NCBI RefSeq assembly: GCF_001940525.2
Contig: NZ_CP019437.1
Coordinates: forward strand, 1,338,501-1,402,500
Direction: 5' to 3'
Length of the DNA: 64,000 nt
From: Thioclava nitratireducens
GTDB taxonomy: Bacteria > Pseudomonadota > Alphaproteobacteria > Rhodobacterales > Rhodobacteraceae
Shown here piece by piece: positions 10,809 through 21,034 of the stretch (its first letter is position 1; each line of letters opens with the position of its first letter). The notes below the pieces were generated by a model. That model ran no database searches. It had not been told where the DNA came from and saw only the letters and a program-made list of their open reading frames with translations. The position numbers and the translations under genes are program-made.

Positions 10809-11665
10809 ATGCATCCGACGCCCGAGCACGCCGCGCCCGAAGACGCCCAAACCCGCCGCGATATCGCGCCGGTGATCTGTTACCCGACGGACGCGCTGCC
10901 CGCGCCGGATCTGCCCGCCTATCGCGCCGCGCGCGGGAACTGGGACAAGATCGCCGACCTGCGCGTGCGCCCGCGCGAGGCGCTGGCCTTCGACGTGCCC
11001 GCCGGACATTTCTTCCGCATCGCTTCGGTTGAGGGGCCGCAGGTGGGCGATCTGAATTTGTTCTCGGCGGACCTGTCCGAGCGGTTCTATTCCGGCAAGA
11101 CCCGCGCGCTGCACGGCACACATCTCAGCCGTGGCGACCGGCTGTGGTCCGGCTTTCCGACGATGCGCCCGCTGGCGACGATTACCGAGGATACGCTCGA
11201 CTGGTATGGCATTGACGCCTATGGCGGTGCCGTCCATGACGTGATCGGCACGCGCTGCGATCCCTACACCCATGCCTTGCTGTCCGATGGCGGGCAGTAT
11301 CACCATTGCTGTCATTCCAATCTGACGCGCGCGCTGGCCGAGGCCCGCGATCTGCCTCTGCACGAAGCCGAGGCGCTGGTGCATGACGTGCTCAACGTCT
11401 TCATGTGCACCGGCTTCACCCGCGATACCGGGCAGTATTTCATGAAGGCGAGCCCGGTCCGGCCCGGTGACTATCTCGAATTCTTCGCAGAGACCGATCT
11501 GCTGGGGGTTCTGTCCGCCTGCCCGGGGGCGATTGTTCGTCCGAGCACAGCTCAGACACGGCGGCCTGCTATCCGCTGGGCGTGGAAATCTACCGCCCGA
11601 AATCAGCGCCCGAAGGCTGGGCGCCGCCCGCGCCCAACGCCTACGACCGCAGCCACGGGCTTTAA
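10809..11665 (+). pseudogene. DUF1989 (urea carboxylase-associated family) gene with a -1 frameshift
   Basis: The first about 238 codons encode a normal DUF1989 protein (conserved CHSNL, NVFMCTGFT and [13 protein letters not shown] segments). At the run of five G at 11525-11529 the frame is lost: the family motif CPGGDC becomes CPGAIV. Adding one G restores GGDC and a normal C-terminus ([10 protein letters not shown]) that stops at 11663-11665, tail to tail with the ABC gene. Without correction the frame runs to 11834, across that neighbour. Either a real inactivating mutation or a homopolymer sequencing error. UAAP-type proteins are linked to urea carboxylase, but no such genes are nearby. 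Confidence 0.82.
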
Positions 11666-12594
11666 CGGTTCGAGGTCAGCGAGACGAAGACTTCCTCGAG
11701 GCCCGGCTGTTCGCTCGCGATGTCGCGAATCTCGACACCGGCGACGCGCAGCGCGTCGAGGATATCCTCTGCCGAGGTCTCGTTGCGCGAGTAGGAAAAT
11801 GCCATCTGTCCGCCCGCGCGGGTCTCGAGCGTGACGCCTTCGGGAAGCCGAATCTCTTTCGTGACTTCGTTGCGCGGCTCCACCACCAGCGCCTTGCGGT
11901 CCATCCGCTTGAGAAGGTTCGGCGTGGTGTCGCGCACGATCAGTTCGCCGTTGTTGATGATCGCGATCTCGTCGCACATTTCCTCGGCTTCTTCGAGGTA
12001 GTGCGTGGTCAGGATGATCGTCATGCCCTGCTCATTGAGCTTGCGGACATTGCGCCAGAGCATCGCGCGCAGCTCGATATCGACGCCTGCGGTCGGCTCG
12101 TCCAGCACGAGGATCTGCGGGCGATGTACCAGCGCTTTGGCAAGCAGCAGACGCCGCTTCATCCCGCCCGAGAGGTTGCGCGCATAAGCCTCGGCCTTGT
12201 CCGACAGGCCCACCAGTTCGAGAATCTCGTCCGTCCAGCGCTCGGATTTCGGCACGCCATAGAGCCCCGCCTGCATCTCCAGCGCCGCGCGGGGCGTGAA
12301 GAACGGATCCATGTTCAGCTCCTGCGGCATCACCCCGATCGCGGCGCGCGACTGGCGCGGGTTCACGTCCTGATCGAAACCCCAGATCACGACGCGCCCG
12401 TCGGTTTTCTTCACCAGCCCGGCAAGAATGTTGATCAGCGTCGACTTGCCGGCCCCGTTCGGGCCGAGAAGCCCGAAGATCGACCCCGCAGGGATCGACA
12501 GGTCGAGCCCCTTCAGTGCTTCTTTCGGTGCCTGCTTCTTGCCGCCTGCATAGGTTTTGCGCAGCCCGGTGACTTCGATTGCCTGCTGTTCCAA
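11662..12594 (-). CDS. ABC-2 type transporter ATP-binding protein (YadG/DrrA-like)
   Basis: 310 residues from a TTG at 12594. Walker [10 protein letters not shown] is at residues 44-52, signature LSGGM at 141-145, Walker B ILVLDEP at 161-167, then the switch His in [13 protein letters not shown]-terminal extension of about 80 residues is typical of DrrA/CcmA-like exporters. The TTG was chosen because it begins just at the domain and has GGCGGGG upstream; longer ATG-started frames run into the divergent zinc-finger gene. No permease gene is adjacent, so its partner is elsewhere. Its stop overlaps the opposing DUF1989 stop. Confidence 0.88.
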   Translation of the reverse strand: MEQQAIEVTGLRKTYAGGKKQAPKEALKGLDLSIPAGSIFGLLGPNGAGKSTLINILAGLVKKTDGRVVIWGFDQDVNPRQSRAAIGVMPQELNMDPFFTPRAALEMQAGLYGVPKSERWTDEILELVGLSDKAEAYARNLSGGMKRRLLLAKALVHRPQILVLDEPTAGVDIELRAMLWRNVRKLNEQGMTIILTTHYLEEAEEMCDEIAIINNGELIVRDTTPNLLKRMDRKALVVEPRNEVTKEIRLPEGVTLETRAGGQMAFSYSRNETSAEDILDALRVAGVEIRDIASEQPGLEEVFVSLTSNR

Positions 12595-12675
12595 CTTGCC
12601 CCGCCTTTCGCGATTGCTAGAATGAAGCCCAGATTTCAGGGCGCGGTTTTCGTGCCTTATATATACGGAGCATCC

Positions 12676-12882
12676 ATGACTGCCACCCATTCGCCCAATG
12701 CCCCCGACGCACCCGAGACCGAGGTCGTCACCACCTGGAAGGTTGCCTGCGACGGCGGCGAGGGGGCACTCGGCCATCCGCGCGTTTGGCTGTCGATCCC
12801 GCGGGACACCGGTTTCGTCGAATGCGGCTATTGCGACAAGAAATACGTGATCGACCGCGATCACGCGCATGACGATCACTGA
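12676..12882 (+). CDS. CHCC-type zinc-finger protein (NDUFS6-like)
   Basis: 68 residues. The zinc motif is Cys (VACDGGEG), then GHPRVWL, then CGYC, matching zf-CHCC proteins related to the complex I subunit NDUFS6/13 kDa. The ATG at 12676 gives the normal length; the much longer open frame upstream is antisense to the ABC gene. Probably a small soluble zinc protein. It is followed by a terminator. Confidence 0.87.
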   Translation: MTATHSPNAPDAPETEVVTTWKVACDGGEGALGHPRVWLSIPRDTGFVECGYCDKKYVIDRDHAHDDH

Positions 12883-12902
12883 ACCTGTCTGAGTCGACAG
12901 GG

Positions 12903-12928
12903 AAGGACGGCGTTCAGCCGTCCTTTTT
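12903..12928 (+). terminator. bidirectional terminator between convergent genes
   Basis: AAGGACGGC (12903-12911), loop GTTCA, GCCGTCC, then TTTTT. It serves the zinc-finger gene. The opposing 53-residue gene has its stop codon in the loop region. Confidence 0.85.
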
Positions 12929-13075
12929 CTGTGCCGCGCGTTTCATGCGTTCAAGCAGCGCAGCCTTCGGGTCCTTCTTGCTGAAAGGCGTCTTGTCGGT
13001 GCCGTAGGCGTTATGCTCGGCATGTTTGGGCGTGTTCTTCGGCGGCTTCGCGCCGCCCATCTTGGAATAGTCCAT
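12914..13075 (-). CDS. 53-residue lysine-rich small protein
   Basis: 53 residues from ATG 13075, beginning MDYSKMGGAKPPKN and ending MKRAAQKKDG. It is basic, with no membrane segment and a disordered first half. I recognise this pattern as a small hypothetical common in Rhodobacterales. The stop lies inside the shared terminator hairpin. Function unknown; nucleic-acid binding is possible from charge alone. Confidence 0.7.
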   Translation of the reverse strand: MDYSKMGGAKPPKNTPKHAEHNAYGTDKTPFSKKDPKAALLERMKRAAQKKDG

Positions 13076-13389
13076 AGCTCAAATCCTTTACGGTTGCCGC
13101 TTGAGATGGGGGATTTCGGGGGCTCTGGCAAGGGGCGCCACGCGTATCGCTCGGCGCGGCCGACCAGCCCGGGCCGCGCCCGACCTTCCCCCGGGAGGGC
13201 GCATTGGTGATGGAGCCCACAGCCTCTCTGCCCTACGGGCTTGCGAAATGAACTGCTCAAGCCAGAAGACAGCGAAGCGCGCACCCAAGGCTCGGGCGCG
13301 GCCCTTCACGCTGAGCGGTCGCCGATCCTCTTTCCCTCTGCACCCCCCTGTGGCACAACCGGGGCCAACGCGCGAAGGAGGGCTCCGCA
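13076..13389. other. 314-base gene-free stretch upstream of polA
   Basis: No supported gene on either strand. It holds two GC-rich hairpins: GCGCGGCC (13154-13161) with GGCCGCGC (13172-13179), and immediately after, CCTTCCC with GGGAGGG. The second half leads to the polA ribosome site GAAGGAGGG. It may contain the divergent promoters of polA and the 53-residue gene. Confidence 0.55.
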
Positions 13390-16215
13390 ATGGCATTCGG
13401 CAAAGGCTGTCACCTGCATCTGATCGACGGTTCGGCCTTCATTTTCCGCGCCTATCATGCGCTTCCGCCGCTGACTCGCAAATCCGACGGGCTGCCGATC
13501 GGGGCGGTCTCCGGATTCTGCAACATGCTGTGGAAATACATCGAGGACGCCAAGGGCTCCGACGCGCCGACCCACGCAGCCGTGATCTTCGACAAGGGCA
13601 GCCACACCTTCCGCAACGACCTCTACGATCTCTATAAGGCAAATCGCGACGAGATGCCCGAGGAACTGCGCCCGCAGATCCCGCTGACACGCGAGGCAAC
13701 AAAGGCGTTCAATATCGCCTGCGAGGAACTGGCGGGCTACGAGGCCGACGACATCATCGCGACGCTCGCCCGGCAGGCCCGCGAGGCCGGCGGTCGCGTC
13801 ACGATCATCTCGTCGGACAAGGATCTGATGCAGCTCGTCGGCGGCGGGGTCGAGATGTTCGACGCGATGAAGAACCGCGCGATCGGTGTCGAGGAGGTCG
13901 AGGCGAAGTTCGGCGTCGCCCCCGAGCGCGTGATCGACGTGCAGGCGCTCGCAGGCGACTCGGTCGACAACATCCCCGGCGCCCCCGGCATCGGCGTGAA
14001 GACGGCGGCGCTTCTGATCAACGAATTTGGCGACCTGGAGACGCTGCTCGCACGTGCCTCCGAGATCAAGCAGCCCAAGCGCCGCGAGACGCTGATCGAG
14101 AAGGCCGAGCAGATTCGCCTCTCGAAGCAGCTGGTAACTCTAGACGATCAGACCCCCATCGAGTTCACGCTCGACGATCTGGAAATCCGCGAGCCCGATG
14201 TCGATACGCTGATGGGCTTTCTCAATGAGATGGAGTTCCGCACGCTGACCCGCCGCGTGGCCGAGAAATTCGGCGCCGAGCCGCCGCCCGCGCCCGTCGT
14301 CACCGACGTGCCGGCAAGCCATGTCGACCCCGCGCCGGAGGTGGACCAGCCGCCCTTCGATCCCGACAGCTATGTCTGCATCCGCGATGCCGAGACACTG
14401 ACGCAGTGGCTGGATGAGGCCCGCGCCAAGGGCTGGGTCGCGGTCGACACCGAAACCACGTCCCTCAATGACATGAAGGCCGAACTGGTGGGCGTGTCGC
14501 TGTGCACCGAAGCGGGCAAGGCGGCCTATCTGCCGCTCGCACATATCTCCGGCGGCGATGATCTTTTCGGCGGCTCCGAACGTGTCGCCGGCCAGATGGA
14601 CTTCAAGGAGGCGCTGGCGCTCCTCAAACCCGTGCTCGAAGACCCGGCGATCCTGAAGATCGGGCAGAACATGAAGTATGACTTCAAGATCTTCGCCCGG
14701 CTCGGGATCCGCGTGGCGCCGATCGACGACACGATGCTGATGTCCTACGCAATGTTCTCGGGGCTGCACGGCCACGGGATGGATACGCTCTCGGATCGCT
14801 ATCTCAATCATCAGCCGATCCCGATCAAGGAACTGATCGGCACCGGCAAGAGCCAGATCACCTTCGACAAGGTCGAGATCGAGAAGGCTACCCGCTACGC
14901 CGCTGAGGACGCCGATATCACGCTGCGCCTCTGGCAGCAGTTCAAGCCGCGGCTGCATCGCGAACGCGTCACCACCGTCTACGAGACGCTGGAGCGTCCG
15001 ATGGTGCCGGTGCTGGCCGATATGGAAATCGCGGGCGTGAAGGTCGACGCCTCGGTGCTGTCGCGCATGTCCAACGCCTTCGCGCAGAAGATGGCGCAAC
15101 TCGAAGACGAGATCGCCGAGATCGCGGGGCAGCCCTTCAATGTCGGGTCGCCGAAACAGCTGGGCGAGATTCTGTTCGACACGATGGGCGTCGAGGGCGG
15201 CAAGAAGGGCAAGACCGGGGCCTATGGCACGGGCGCGGATGTGCTCGAAGACGTGACCACGATGGAAGACACCAACCCGCAGGCCGCGCGGCTGGCGGCA
15301 CGTGTGCTCGACTGGCGGCAGATCTCGAAGCTGAAATCGACCTACACGGATGCGCTGCAGACCCATGTCCATCCCGAAACGGGCCGCGTCCATACCTGCT
15401 ACTCGATCGCGGGCGCGAATACCGGACGTCTGGCCTCGACCGATCCGAACCTGCAGAACATTCCCGTGCGCTCCGAGGAAGGCCGCCGCATCCGCGAGGC
15501 GTTCGTGGCGCGCGAGGGCTGCAAGATCGTCTCGCTCGACTACAGCCAGATCGAATTGCGCATCCTCGCCCATGTGGCGGATCTTCCCGAGATGCGCGAG
15601 GCCTTCAAGGAAGGACTGGACATTCACGCCGCGACTGCCTCGGAGATGTTCGACGTGCCGCTCGACCAGATGACGCCTGAGATCCGCCGTCAGGCGAAGG
15701 CGATCAATTTCGGCGTGATCTACGGGATTTCCGGCTTCGGCCTTGCCCGCAACCTGCGCATCCCGCGGGCCGAGGCGCAGGGCTTCATCGACCGGTATTT
15801 CGAACGCTTCCCCGGTATCCGCAAATACATGGACGACACGGTGGCCTTCGCGAAGGAGCACAAATACGTCCAGACCCTGTTCGGACGTAAAATCCATACG
15901 CCCGATATTGGCGCAAAAGGCCCGTCGGCGGGCTTCGCCAAACGCGCCGCGATCAACGCGCCGATCCAGGGGGCGGCGGCCGATATCATTCGCCGCGCGA
16001 TGGTGCGGATGCCCGAGGCGATCGACGGTCTCCCGGCCCGGATGCTGCTACAGGTGCATGACGAACTGATCTTCGAGGTCGAGGACGCCGCGATCGACGA
16101 CCTGATCAAGACCGCCCGGGCCACGATGGAAGGCGCGGCGGAGCCGGTGATGAAGCTCTCGGTGCCGCTTGTCGTCGACGCGGGGCAGGGGGAGAGCTGG
16201 GCCGCCGCTCACTGA
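13390..16215 (+). CDS. polA: DNA polymerase I
   Basis: 941 residues. Domain order: 5'-3' exonuclease (about 1-290, HLIDGSAFIFRAYHALPPL at the start), 3'-5' exonuclease (about 330-520, with the active DTETTSLND motif, so proofreading looks intact) and polymerase (about 560-941, with LDYSQIELR, RRQAKAINFGVIYG and QVHDELIFE). It fills gaps and removes primers. The ATG follows GAAGGAGGG. Its last 7 bases overlap the stop of the convergent DUF2798 gene. Confidence 0.98.
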   Translation: MAFGKGCHLHLIDGSAFIFRAYHALPPLTRKSDGLPIGAVSGFCNMLWKYIEDAKGSDAPTHAAVIFDKGSHTFRNDLYDLYKANRDEMPEELRPQIPLTREATKAFNIACEELAGYEADDIIATLARQAREAGGRVTIISSDKDLMQLVGGGVEMFDAMKNRAIGVEEVEAKFGVAPERVIDVQALAGDSVDNIPGAPGIGVKTAALLINEFGDLETLLARASEIKQPKRRETLIEKAEQIRLSKQLVTLDDQTPIEFTLDDLEIREPDVDTLMGFLNEMEFRTLTRRVAEKFGAEPPPAPVVTDVPASHVDPAPEVDQPPFDPDSYVCIRDAETLTQWLDEARAKGWVAVDTETTSLNDMKAELVGVSLCTEAGKAAYLPLAHISGGDDLFGGSERVAGQMDFKEALALLKPVLEDPAILKIGQNMKYDFKIFARLGIRVAPIDDTMLMSYAMFSGLHGHGMDTLSDRYLNHQPIPIKELIGTGKSQITFDKVEIEKATRYAAEDADITLRLWQQFKPRLHRERVTTVYETLERPMVPVLADMEIAGVKVDASVLSRMSNAFAQKMAQLEDEIAEIAGQPFNVGSPKQLGEILFDTMGVEGGKKGKTGAYGTGADVLEDVTTMEDTNPQAARLAARVLDWRQISKLKSTYTDALQTHVHPETGRVHTCYSIAGANTGRLASTDPNLQNIPVRSEEGRRIREAFVAREGCKIVSLDYSQIELRILAHVADLPEMREAFKEGLDIHAATASEMFDVPLDQMTPEIRRQAKAINFGVIYGISGFGLARNLRIPRAEAQGFIDRYFERFPGIRKYMDDTVAFAKEHKYVQTLFGRKIHTPDIGAKGPSAGFAKRAAINAPIQGAAADIIRRAMVRMPEAIDGLPARMLLQVHDELIFEVEDAAIDDLIKTARATMEGAAEPVMKLSVPLVVDAGQGESWAAAH

Positions 16216-16445
16216 GCCGCGGGTTGACGCACGAGGATATTGGTCACGCGCCGCGCCAACGGCGCGACCAGCAGCACCGAAGGATAGGCGAACATCCAGC
16301 TCGAGAGCCAGCTTGCCGCCCAGAGCGCCGGAAAGTCCTCCACAAGCCCCGTCGCCCGGTAGGTCGCCACGCCCGAGACCAGAAATGACATGATCCCCGA
16401 CAGGATCAGGCTGAAGACGAAATGGGCATAGCGCGCGGGGATCAT
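16209..16445 (-). CDS. DUF2798 family small membrane protein
   Basis: 78 residues with two membrane helices and the DUF2798 pattern (ARYAHFVFSLILSGIMS, then a Trp-rich second helix). The ATG at 16445 has AGGAGA four bases upstream; a longer upstream frame has no support. It is convergent and overlapping with polA. Function unknown. Confidence 0.83.
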   Translation of the reverse strand: MIPARYAHFVFSLILSGIMSFLVSGVATYRATGLVEDFPALWAASWLSSWMFAYPSVLLVAPLARRVTNILVRQPAAQ

Positions 16446-16591
16446 CGGGTCTCCTTCTCGGGTCGGAAAATTCTCCGCTCGCATTTTGGTGATTGAACGT
16501 GAGGAGGCAACGCACAAACCTGTGTGCTGATCCGCGCGAACGAGTTGTCTCGCATTGACCCCGCCGCCGCGCAATGTTGAGACTGCGCATG

Positions 16592-16630
16592 CCTCCGGCG
16601 GGGATATTTGGACCAAGCCGAAAATGCGGG
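16592..16630 (+). repeat. intergenic repeat element (AAATATCC/GGATATTT family)
   Basis: The sequence around GGCGGGGATATTTGG is similar to part of the element at 50020-50082 (CCCCGGGATATTTCGACAAG). It lies between divergent genes. Similarity is partial, so membership is tentative. Confidence 0.4.
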
Positions 16631-16711
16631 CATCGCGTTCGACTTCGCCCCAACATCCCCTGCGGAGCGTCCCAACCGCGCCTCAGGCGCCGAGATTCGA
16701 GAAAAGCGCCC

Positions 16712-17674
16712 ATGCCCCACGATCATTACCACCACCACCATCTCGACGCCGATACGAGCGATAACCGTGTGCTCTGGGCGGTGGTCGTCAATGTCATCCT
16801 GACGGTCGCGCAGGTGCTGGGCGGGGCGATCGCTGGCTCGATGGCGCTGATCGCGGACGGGGTTCATAATTTCTCCGACGCGGCGGCGCTGGTGCTGGCC
16901 TTCGGGGCGCGCAAGCTGGCCAAGCGCGGGGCGGATGCCGCGATGAGCTTCGGCTGGTCGCGCGCCGAGGTCATCGCGGCCTTCGTCAATTACGTCGCGC
17001 TGATCCTGATCTCGCTCTGGCTGATCGTGGAGGCTGTCGGGCGGATGATCGATCCGCCTCAGGTCGATGGCTGGATCGTGGTCTGGCTCGCGACGCTGGC
17101 GCTGATCGTCGATCTGGCGACGGCGGCGCTGACCTATGCGCTCTCCAAGCACAGCCTGAACATCCGCGCGGCTTTCCTGCATAATCTGGCCGATGCCGGG
17201 GCGTCGGTCGCGGTGATCGTGGGCGGTGTCGTGATCCTGCTCTACGACTGGAAGATGGTCGATCCGATCCTGACCATCGGCATCTCGCTCTTCATCCTGT
17301 GGCATGTCGCCACCGATCTGAAACCGGTGCTGCGCATCCTGATGCTCGGTGCGCCGCCCGAGAAGGACAGCACCGAGGTACGTCGTGCGCTGGGGGATGT
17401 CGAAGGCGTCGAGGGTGTCCACCACGTCCACCTGTGGCAGATCGACGAGCGGCGCGTCTCCGTCGAGGCGCATCTCGTGCTGGCGGAGGGGCGGAATTAC
17501 GCAACCGTCATTGCGCGGGCCAAGGATATGCTGGCACACCAGTTCGGCATCCATCATGCGACGCTGGAGCCGGAAAGCGCGGATCTGGGCTGCGCCGACC
17601 ACAAGGCACATGACGACCACGCGGCTCGCGATCACGACCATGCTCATGAGCACGGGGCGCACCCCGCGCATTGA
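16712..17674 (+). CDS. cation diffusion facilitator (zinc/cobalt exporter type)
   Basis: 320 residues with six membrane helices. Metal-site pairs H52/D56 (VHNFSDA) in helix 2 and H157/D161 (HNLADAG) in helix 5, i.e. an H-D/H-D site typical of Zn-CDF. A cytoplasmic C-terminal domain of about 90 residues carries HHVHLWQID. Histidine-rich tails at both ends (N-terminal DHYHHHH and C-terminal HDDHAARDHDH) support zinc handling. ZitB-like. Protons drive export of Zn or related metals. Confidence 0.92.
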   Translation: MPHDHYHHHHLDADTSDNRVLWAVVVNVILTVAQVLGGAIAGSMALIADGVHNFSDAAALVLAFGARKLAKRGADAAMSFGWSRAEVIAAFVNYVALILISLWLIVEAVGRMIDPPQVDGWIVVWLATLALIVDLATAALTYALSKHSLNIRAAFLHNLADAGASVAVIVGGVVILLYDWKMVDPILTIGISLFILWHVATDLKPVLRILMLGAPPEKDSTEVRRALGDVEGVEGVHHVHLWQIDERRVSVEAHLVLAEGRNYATVIARAKDMLAHQFGIHHATLEPESADLGCADHKAHDDHAARDHDHAHEHGAHPAH

Positions 17675-17682
17675 GCGCGGGG
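17662..17682 (+). terminator. hairpin between convergent CDF and hyi genes
   Basis: CCCCGCGC (17662-17669), loop ATTGA containing the CDF stop, GCGCGGGG (17675-17682). A perfect 8-bp stem without a T tract. Confidence 0.5.
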
Positions 17683-17683
17683 C

Positions 17684-18433
17684 CTAGCTTAGCCAGTCCA
17701 GACTTTCCGGTGTGCTGCCCTTCGGCATGTACTCCGCCGAGACGTAGCCATCATAGCCTGCCGCATCGAGCGTCGCGAAGAAGCCCGCGAGATCGCTTTT
17801 GCCCGAACCGGGCGCGCCCCGGCCCGGCGCATCCGCGAATTGCACATGCGCCGCGCGATGCCCGTGCGCGGCCCAACAGCCCGCCAGATCGCCGGTCAGA
17901 ATCTGCGCGTGATAGGCGTCGAATTGCAGATGTAGGTTCGGGGCAGCGACCGCGTCGAGCACTTCCGCCGCGAGATCGAAGCTGTCGAGGAAATAACCGG
18001 GCATGTCGGTCGGGTTGACCGGCTCGATCGTCAGGACCCGTTTCGGCGCGCGCGCCGTCGCCCATTTCAGGTTCTCGATATAGGTCGCGCGGGCCTCCGC
18101 CCCTTCGGCCTTGCCCGCCATGATATGGATGGCGCGTGGCTTCAGGATATCGGCGAAGCGCATCGCGCGGTCGAAATCGCGGCGGAAGCGTGCTTCGCTG
18201 CCCGGTACCGCGGCGAAGCCACGATCGCCGCCGGTGTAATTCGGCGGCGGCACGTTCATCAGCACGAAGCTCAGGTCGTGGCGGATCAGTTCGTGGCGCA
18301 TCTCTTGCGCGGAAGCGTCGTAGGGAAACAGCACCTCGACCGCGTCGAAGCCGGCTTTTCTTGCCGCTTTGAAACGATCCATGAAAGGCAGTTCGGTGAA
18401 GAGGAACGTCAGGTTCGCGGCGAACTTCGGCAC
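17684..18433 (-). CDS. hyi: hydroxypyruvate isomerase-like TIM-barrel protein
   Basis: 249 residues beginning PKFAANLTFLFTELPFMDRF, the standard start of Hyi/OtnI family members. AP-endonuclease-2-like TIM barrel with metal ligands probably in TIEPVNP, QFDAYHAQ, HVQFADAPGR and SAEY. Likely converts hydroxypyruvate to tartronate semialdehyde or acts as a related ketose isomerase (2-oxo-tetronate isomerase is the alternative). The start is GTG at 18433, one base after the DUF1285 stop, so the two genes are coupled. Confidence 0.85.
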   Translation of the reverse strand: MPKFAANLTFLFTELPFMDRFKAARKAGFDAVEVLFPYDASAQEMRHELIRHDLSFVLMNVPPPNYTGGDRGFAAVPGSEARFRRDFDRAMRFADILKPRAIHIMAGKAEGAEARATYIENLKWATARAPKRVLTIEPVNPTDMPGYFLDSFDLAAEVLDAVAAPNLHLQFDAYHAQILTGDLAGCWAAHGHRAAHVQFADAPGRGAPGSGKSDLAGFFATLDAAGYDGYVSAEYMPKGSTPESLDWLS

Positions 18434-18434
18434 G

Positions 18435-19028
18435 TTACAGCTCCGCCGCGCGCAGGATCGGGAAGAAGCTGCCAGCCGAGATCACACCGGTCCAATCTTC
18501 GCCCTCAAATTCGCGGGTCACGGCGAGATCGACGAGCCGGTAAAAGCTCTTGCGGTCGATCAACGCCTCCAGTCCGCGGCGCACATGCAGATAGGGGCGG
18601 GGCTCGCCATCCTCGCTATGTTCCACCCGGATCGCGTGGTCTGCATCGGCAAGAACCACGTCGCCCACATTGGTCGTGAAGCGAATCGACTGGTCGTCGC
18701 CCTCGCCCTCAGCGGTGAAATCGACGGCGATGAACGGCGCGTCCTCGACCCGGATGCCCACCTTCTCGACCGGGGTAACGAGATAGTATTTCCCGTCCTC
18801 CAGTTTCAGAATCGATGAAAACAGTCGCACCAGCGCCTCGCGGCCGATCGGCGTGCCAAGATAGAACCACGTCCCGTCGCGGCGGATCTCCATATCGAGG
18901 TCGCCGCAGAAGGGCGGATCCCACAAATGCACGGGCGGCGGGCCCTTTTTGCTGGCTTTCTTGGCTGCATCCGCAAGCCCATCTGCCGTGGGGGAAGAGG
19001 TCGAAACTGTCTGTTTGTGATCCGTCAT
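18435..19028 (-). CDS. DUF1285 domain protein
   Basis: 197 residues. The first about 30 residues are Ser/Lys-rich and disordered; the rest matches DUF1285 (PPVHLWDPPFCGDLDMEI onward, a two-domain beta-rich fold). The ATG at 19028 was selected because an upstream frame would cross the divergent MoxR gene. Upstream partner of hyi in a two-gene operon. Function unknown. Confidence 0.85.
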   Translation of the reverse strand: MTDHKQTVSTSSPTADGLADAAKKASKKGPPPVHLWDPPFCGDLDMEIRRDGTWFYLGTPIGREALVRLFSSILKLEDGKYYLVTPVEKVGIRVEDAPFIAVDFTAEGEGDDQSIRFTTNVGDVVLADADHAIRVEHSEDGEPRPYLHVRRGLEALIDRKSFYRLVDLAVTREFEGEDWTGVISAGSFFPILRAAEL

Positions 19029-19100
19029 GCAAATTTGGCCGTTGGTCGGAGCGTGGATATCTGCTTTGCTGGCAAGATAGGCATCAACGGGGAGAATGTC

Positions 19101-20113
<1,013 letters not shown>

Positions 20114-20117
<4 letters not shown>

Positions 20118-21034
20118 GCGTGACCTCCGATACCACAGCGTCGGGGCCCGCCCCCGCGCTGAGCCTGCGCCGCGAGGCGGAAGGGGCAGCCTCTGCGCTG
20201 CCTCCGCTGCTGGTCGCGGCGGAGCAGTTGGCGGCGACCGTTCAGATGGGGTCGCATGGGCGCAGGCGCGCGGGATCGGGCGAGGAATTCTGGCAATACC
20301 GCCCCGCCCATGCGGGCGACGAGCTGCGCTTCGTCGATTGGCGGCGCTCGGCGCGCTCGGATAGCCAATATGTGCGCCAGCGCGAATGGCAACTGGCGCA
20401 ATCGGTGCATCTGTGGGTCGATGATGCGGCCTCGATGCGCTTCACCGGGGCCGAGAGCGGTCGCAACGCCCGCGTCACCAAATCCGAGCGCGCGCGGGTG
20501 TTGGGCCTCGCGCTCGCGGTGCTGATGGTGCGCGGCGGTGAGCGCGTGGGGCTGACCGGCCCTCTCGCACCACCACGGCCCGGACGCGCGCAGCTGATGG
20601 AGCTTGCGGGCCTTCTGTCGCGCGAGGCGGGCGTGCAGGATTACGGCGCGCCCGAAATCGCGGGCGTCACGCCGCAATCGCGCGTGGTGCTGCTGTCGGA
20701 TTTCTTCGGTGATCTCGGCCCGATCGAAGCGGCGCTGGGGCGTCTGGCGGATCGTGGCGTGTCGGGCGTGATGATGCAGGTGCTCGACCCCGACGAGGAA
20801 GCCTTCCCCTATGACGGGCGCACGATCTTCCAGTCGATGACCGGCGCTCTGGTCCATGAGACGCGCAAGGCTGGCGATTTGCGTGCGCGTTATCTCGACC
20901 GGCTGGCCGCACGGCGCGATCAGCTCGCCACGCTTGCGCGCAGCGCGGGCTGGCAGTTCTCGACCCATCACACGGGCGATCCGGCGCAGGTGGCGCTGCT
21001 CTGGCTCTATTCCGCGCTCGAAAGGGGGCGCTGA
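20114..21034 (+). CDS. DUF58 domain protein
   Basis: 306 residues. The DUF58 core is at about residues 55-140 (GRRRAGSGEEFWQYRPAHAG, then DWRRSARSD), followed by a VWA-like C-terminal half (VVLLSDFFGDL). Starts at TTG 20114, overlapping the MoxR stop, or GTG 20120. Partner of MoxR in most bacteria; together they are thought to assemble or activate a membrane or periplasmic complex. No signal peptide. Confidence 0.9.

Noticed and set aside
11467..12882. 471-codon plus-strand frame that ends in the zinc-finger protein
   Set aside because: Only the last 68 codons (from 12676) resemble a protein; the rest is antisense to the ABC ATPase.
14140..15897. 585-codon minus-strand frame opposite polA
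   Set aside because: Antisense shadow of polA.
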